NCBI GenBank assembly: GCA_003491925.1
Contig: DNAU01000241.1
Location: 332 to 9,128, forward strand
Length of the DNA stretch: 8,797 nucleotides
From: Chloroflexota bacterium
GTDB taxonomy: Bacteria > Chloroflexota > Dormibacteria > Aeolococcales > Aeolococcaceae
Direction of reading: 5' to 3'
The position numbers were made by a program, and so were the translations under genes. Positions 5,555 to 8,797 of the stretch are shown one piece after another. The number at the start of each line of letters is the position of its first letter. Positions within the stretch are counted from its first letter, which is position 1. Below the pieces are notes generated by a model. The model saw only the letters and a program-made list of their open reading frames with translations, had not been told where the DNA came from and did no database searches.

Positions 5555-6415
5555 TCATCTGTCCGGGCCTGCGGCGGGCCCCGCCGCAGCGAGGCCCGCC
5601 GCCGCTGCGCCCTTGCCCAGGTAGGCCTCGACCACCCGGGGGTCGCTGCGGACCTCCGCAGGCTTGCCCTCAGCGATCTTCTCCCCGTAGTCGAGGACCA
5701 CGATGCGGTCGCTGATCCCCATCACCAGGCGCATGTCGTGCTCGATGAGGAACACCGTGAGCCCCCCGGAGCGCAGCTGGGAGATGACCCCCATGAGGTC
5801 CACCTTCTCCTGGGGGTTGAGTCCGGCGGCGGGCTCGTCGAGGAGCAGCAGGCGAGGCCGGCTGGCCAAGGCCCGGGCGATCTCCAGCCGCTTCTGCAGG
5901 CCATAGGGAAGGTTGCGCGCGTAGCGGTCGGCGTACTCGGCGAGCCCGAGGCGGCGGAGCAGTGCGTGGGCGCGCTCGGTCACCTGCCGTTCCTCCTCCC
6001 GGGCACGGGGAGTGTGGAAGACGGCGTCCCAGACCTTGGCTCGCATGCGCACGTGCTCGCCCACCATCACGTTCTCGATCACCGTCATGTAGGAGAAGAG
6101 CCGGATGTTCTGGAAGGTCCTGGCGATCCCGAGCCGGGTGATGCGGTGCGGAGGCAGCCCGTTGATGGCGATACCGTCGAAGCGGACCGTGCCGGAGGTC
6201 ATCGGGTACAGACCGGTGATGCAGTTGAACGCCGTCGTCTTTCCGGCGCCGTTGGGCCCGATCATGGAGACGATCTCGCCCTCGCCGACGTCAAAGGAGA
6301 CGCCGTCCACCGCGGCGAGGCCACCGAACACCTTGCGCACCGCGTCGACCTCGAGCAGGGCCGGCGTCTCCGCCGTCCCCGCGCCGGGCCCGGCTGCCTC
6401 GGCTGGCGAGCTCAC
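5555..6415 (-). CDS. livG: Branched-chain amino acid ABC transporter ATP-binding protein LivG
   Basis: The 286-residue protein is the second ATPase of the importer. An alanine/proline-rich leader (1-19) precedes LLEVDAVRKVFGG. Walker A is GPNGAGKT (53-60), TFQNIRLFSYMTVIEN (100-115) covers the Q-loop, the LivG-type signature LPYGLQKRLEIARAL is at 169-183, Walker B is LLLLDEP (189-195) with Glu194, and the H-loop is IEHDM (224-228, His226). The end, beyond residue 268, is a low-complexity Ala/Gly/Pro tail. The chosen start is GTG 6415, whose GTGA overlaps the livM stop by 4 bases, with a GGGGAGAG Shine-Dalgarno just upstream. This points to translational coupling. The frame stays open far upstream of this start, but that part is an alternative frame of livM. 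Confidence 0.95.
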   Translation of the reverse strand: MSSPAEAAGPGAGTAETPALLEVDAVRKVFGGLAAVDGVSFDVGEGEIVSMIGPNGAGKTTAFNCITGLYPMTSGTVRFDGIAINGLPPHRITRLGIARTFQNIRLFSYMTVIENVMVGEHVRMRAKVWDAVFHTPRAREEERQVTERAHALLRRLGLAEYADRYARNLPYGLQKRLEIARALASRPRLLLLDEPAAGLNPQEKVDLMGVISQLRSGGLTVFLIEHDMRLVMGISDRIVVLDYGEKIAEGKPAEVRSDPRVVEAYLGKGAAAAGLAAAGPAAGPDR

Positions 6416-8607
6416 CCCTCTCCCCGGATGTCGGCCAGCGAGCCTGACTCGTCGGTGGTCCGCAGCTCGACCCTGCGGGCTCGGCTGGGCAGCAGCCCTC
6501 CCGGCCGCAGCACCATGACGGTGATCAGGATCAGCCCGAAGATGATGTAGGTGTACTGGGAGTAGTCGACGTTGCTGAGCTGGCTCGCCCCGATCGTGTG
6601 TCCGGCGGTGGCGGTCCAGCCGCCCAGGTTGGGCAGGACCCAGTTGATGACGAATGCGATCAGGAGCGCTCCCACGATCACTCCCGAGATGCTGCCGATG
6701 CCGCCCAGCACCACCGTTGCCAGCGCGGTGACCGAGACCGCGAACTGGAAGTTGTCCGGGGTGACGGTCCCGAGCATGGCCCCGAAGAAGGCGCCCGCGA
6801 AGCCGCTCACCGAAGCGCCGATGGAGAAGGCGAGCAGCTTGGTGCTGACCGTGTTGATCCCCGTCGCCGCCGCGGCCACCTCGTCCTCGCGGATCGCCAC
6901 CCATGCCCTGCCCAATCGTGAGCGCTCGACGTTGCGCATCAGCCAGATCACCAATGCGACCAGGGCAAGCAGCGCCCAGAAGTAGAACTTCGTGTTCTGG
7001 GGCAGGGCGCCCAGGGGCCCGAAGTTGTTCCCCAACAGCGAGGCGGGGTTGGCGCCATCGCCGTTGGGGCCACCGGTCGCGTTGAAGATGTTGTTGGTCG
7101 CCAGGTTGGGCACGATCTCGCCGAAGCCCAGGGTGACGATGGCCAGGTAGTCGCCGCGCAATCGGAGCGTGGGCGCGCCCAGGATGGCACCGAAGGTGAA
7201 GGCCATCGCCGCCCCGATGAAGATCAGCAGGAAGAACGGGAGCTGCAGGCCGTAGCGAGGCCCGGAGAGGATGGCCGTGGTGTAGGCGCCGATGGCGAAG
7301 AAGGCCGCGTAGCCGAGGTCCAGGAGCCCGGCGAAGCCGACCACGACGTTCAGCCCGAGCGCGAGCAGGACGTAGATGACGGCGAAGCGCGCCCCCCAGG
7401 CCACGAAGTCGTCGGCCTGGTTGAAGATCGCCGGGAAGGCGCCGCCGATCGCGAAGGCGAGGACCGTCAGAATCACGGTCCGGCGACTGAGCAGCCGGGG
7501 GAAGCCGACCGCGACGCCGGCCAACACCAGCCCCAGCACCTCCATCCAGGCCGGGTCGCCGGCGTAGGTGTTGATGGGGTCGCGGGTGGAGCTCTCGAAG
7601 TGGAGGGGGCCGAATGGCGAGGAGCTGTGGAGGCCGGAGACCAGGATGAGCACCAGCAGCCCCGCAGCGGCGGCGACGAAGAGGACGATCGAGCGCGCCC
7701 GGCCCAGCACCGGGGTCGCGCGCCCCCGCAGCGACGCCACGGCGTCGGCGGCGAGGCCGGCGACGGCCGCGACCACCCCCAGCGCGACCATCAGCAGGAG
7801 GACGTCGCCGGCTCCGCCGCTCGCTGGGTTCAGCAGCTGCTGGGACGCCGAAGGGGGAAGCTTGGCGCCGAGCCCGGTGCTGACGTACCAGGGCTGCGAC
7901 CAGCTCACCAGTGCCAGCACCGTTCCGGCGATGCCGATCAGCCATGGCCCGGGCAGCCCGTAGGCGAAGGCGGCCACGATGAACCCGGTGAGCGTCATCC
8001 AGACCGCGCCATCGGCCAGGGCGTTGATGTCGAGGGGACCGAACAGCGGAGGGGCTCCGGAGATGCTCATGAGCCCGGTGACGAGCAGGGTGCAGGACGC
8101 GCCCGCCAGGGCCACGGCGACCCGGGCCCGGGAGTGGCGGAAGAGGGTTCCCCGACCCGCGAAGCGGGCCGAGAGGTCGTTGAGGAATCCGACCAGCAGG
8201 CCGACGAGGCAGAGCCCGATGATCACCACCAGCAGGCTGCCCGCCCCCTGGATGTTAAGGGAGAGAGTCTGGGTCAGGGCGTCCTGGGCGCTGTAGCCGA
8301 TGCCGTTGGCGGTCGGCTCCACGTACCAGGGGAGCAGCCAGCCGGCGATGAGCAGGACGAGGGCCACACTGGCGAGCATCCAGGTGAGGGAGGCCCCCTC
8401 TCCGCTCCCCGCGGGAGTGGCGGCGAGAGGGATCTCCGCCTCCCCGGGGACCTCCTCCTCGATGTCGTCGGGCTCGGGCGCGCTGGGGGCCACGAGGATG
8501 GTTTCCTCGTCAAGCGCCGCGCCGTTCAAGGTCGCGTCCATCGCCGCCTCGCGGGGGCCGGGGGCACGATCCTCGGACGATCCCTTGGGCGCGGTGGGCT
8601 CAGGCAC
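6412..8607 (-). CDS. livM: LivM-type permease with a large duplicated N-terminal membrane extension
   Basis: This 731-residue permease is about twice the usual LivM length (roughly 300-420). The C-terminal part, about 375-705, is an ordinary LivM: GLNVVVGFAGLLDLGYAAFF (418-437), LRLRGDYLAIVTLGFGEIVP (481-500), the cytoplasmic coupling region RAWVAIREDEVAAAATG (567-583), and GGIGSISGVIVGALL (635-649). It would form the amino acid channel with LivH and contact LivG and LivF. The first 72 residues are acidic and soluble (DDIEEEVPGEAE). Residues about 76-220 and 222-370 are two copies of one four-helix module. Both contain a first helix ending in PWYV (93-96; 239-242), a glycine-rich stretch before helix 2, and an SxxxPxFGPL / SSSPFGPL element (183-191; 328-335). 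The GTG at 8607 overlaps livH by 8 bases, with GAGGG about 9 bases upstream. ATG at 8541 (residue 23), with GAGG 5 bases upstream, is an alternative start; neither choice affects the extension. Confidence 0.93.
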   Translation of the reverse strand: MPEPTAPKGSSEDRAPGPREAAMDATLNGAALDEETILVAPSAPEPDDIEEEVPGEAEIPLAATPAGSGEGASLTWMLASVALVLLIAGWLLPWYVEPTANGIGYSAQDALTQTLSLNIQGAGSLLVVIIGLCLVGLLVGFLNDLSARFAGRGTLFRHSRARVAVALAGASCTLLVTGLMSISGAPPLFGPLDINALADGAVWMTLTGFIVAAFAYGLPGPWLIGIAGTVLALVSWSQPWYVSTGLGAKLPPSASQQLLNPASGGAGDVLLLMVALGVVAAVAGLAADAVASLRGRATPVLGRARSIVLFVAAAAGLLVLILVSGLHSSSPFGPLHFESSTRDPINTYAGDPAWMEVLGLVLAGVAVGFPRLLSRRTVILTVLAFAIGGAFPAIFNQADDFVAWGARFAVIYVLLALGLNVVVGFAGLLDLGYAAFFAIGAYTTAILSGPRYGLQLPFFLLIFIGAAMAFTFGAILGAPTLRLRGDYLAIVTLGFGEIVPNLATNNIFNATGGPNGDGANPASLLGNNFGPLGALPQNTKFYFWALLALVALVIWLMRNVERSRLGRAWVAIREDEVAAAATGINTVSTKLLAFSIGASVSGFAGAFFGAMLGTVTPDNFQFAVSVTALATVVLGGIGSISGVIVGALLIAFVINWVLPNLGGWTATAGHTIGASQLSNVDYSQYTYIIFGLILITVMVLRPGGLLPSRARRVELRTTDESGSLADIRGEG

Positions 8608-8797
8608 GGTCGGGGACCCTCATCCCCAGCAACCCGGTGGGCTGGAGCGTCAGCACCAGGATGAGGACGGCGAAGACGACGATCAGCGCCCATGAGCCAC
8701 CGTTGGGGATGAGGGTCACGGTGAAGGCCTCGACAAGCCCGATCAGGAAGCCGCCGATGCCGGCCCCCACGATGTTGCCGATGCCGCCGAGGACCGC
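8600..8797 (-). CDS. livH: Branched-chain amino acid ABC transporter permease LivH, C-terminal fragment (cut by window edge)
   Basis: The minus strand is open from the window edge for 65 codons to TGA at 8602-8600. The visible end is AVLGGIGNIVGAGIGGFLIG, then a loop, a last hydrophobic helix (WALIVVFAVLILVLTL) and QPTGLLGMRVPDRA. The GGIGN-xx-GA-xx-GG pattern with a terminal QPTGLLG is typical of LivH C-termini. LivH pairs with LivM to form the transmembrane pore. The livM GTG start lies inside the last codons of this gene (8-base overlap), so the two are translationally coupled. The N-terminal majority lies outside the window. Confidence 0.93.
   Translation of the reverse strand, partial: AVLGGIGNIVGAGIGGFLIGLVEAFTVTLIPNGGSWALIVVFAVLILVLTLQPTGLLGMRVPDRA

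Noticed and set aside
6416..7945. A long minus-strand frame continuous with livG that would make a 796-residue protein
   Set aside because: The upstream 510 codons are the alternate frame of livM, rich in Arg/Gly/Pro/His with no domain; livG starts at GTG 6415 with a Shine-Dalgarno.
7600..8664. 354-codon plus-strand frame opposite livM
   Set aside because: It is highly biased (Gly, Arg, Glu, Asp, Gln repeats), typical of the complement of a GC-rich membrane protein gene.

Overview
The window is very GC-rich, with strong G/C bias at third codon positions and frequent GTG starts. This fits a high-GC soil-type bacterium such as an actinobacterium or a Dormibacterota/Chloroflexota-like lineage. 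No rRNA, tRNA or unmistakable marker gene is present, so the phylum is not settled. I see no insertion sequence, CRISPR array, tRNA, integrase or phage gene.

Left part, + strand (1-1595). The window opens with the last 43 codons of a gene whose C-terminus is built from 20-residue tandem repeats (60-bp DNA repeats). Four bases after its stop comes an ATP-dependent DNA ligase-like protein of the LigC/LigD type. Its fold motifs can be aligned, but the adenylated lysine and most other nucleotide-contacting residues are replaced, so it looks like a pseudo-ligase. A 16-bp tandem repeat and a possible leaderless promoter precede a small zinc-ribbon protein, which ends in a strong hairpin.

Middle (1684-3776). 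A guanidine-modifying-superfamily enzyme (DDAH/arginine dihydrolase type) is followed by a hairpin, then a small one-helix membrane protein on the minus strand. That small gene is divergent from a LysR-type regulator. The divergent region is a conspicuous AT-rich island with a perfect short palindrome.

Right part, minus strand (3886-8797). A branched-chain amino acid (HAAT family) ABC transporter operon reads livH (partial, cut by the window edge) - livM - livG - livF, with overlapping or closely spaced genes. A 9-TM-like membrane protein of unknown function with an internal duplication follows 138 bp downstream. LivM is about twice the usual size: an acidic N-terminal tail plus two copies of a four-helix module precede the normal permease domain. 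No periplasmic binding protein is in the window.

Functionally, the transporter (amino acid import), the arginine/guanidine hydrolase and the LysR regulator could belong to nitrogen or amino acid scavenging, but only the liv genes clearly form one operon. The two most unusual objects are the LivM fusion and the catalytically dead-looking ligase. No complete novel multi-gene system is evident.
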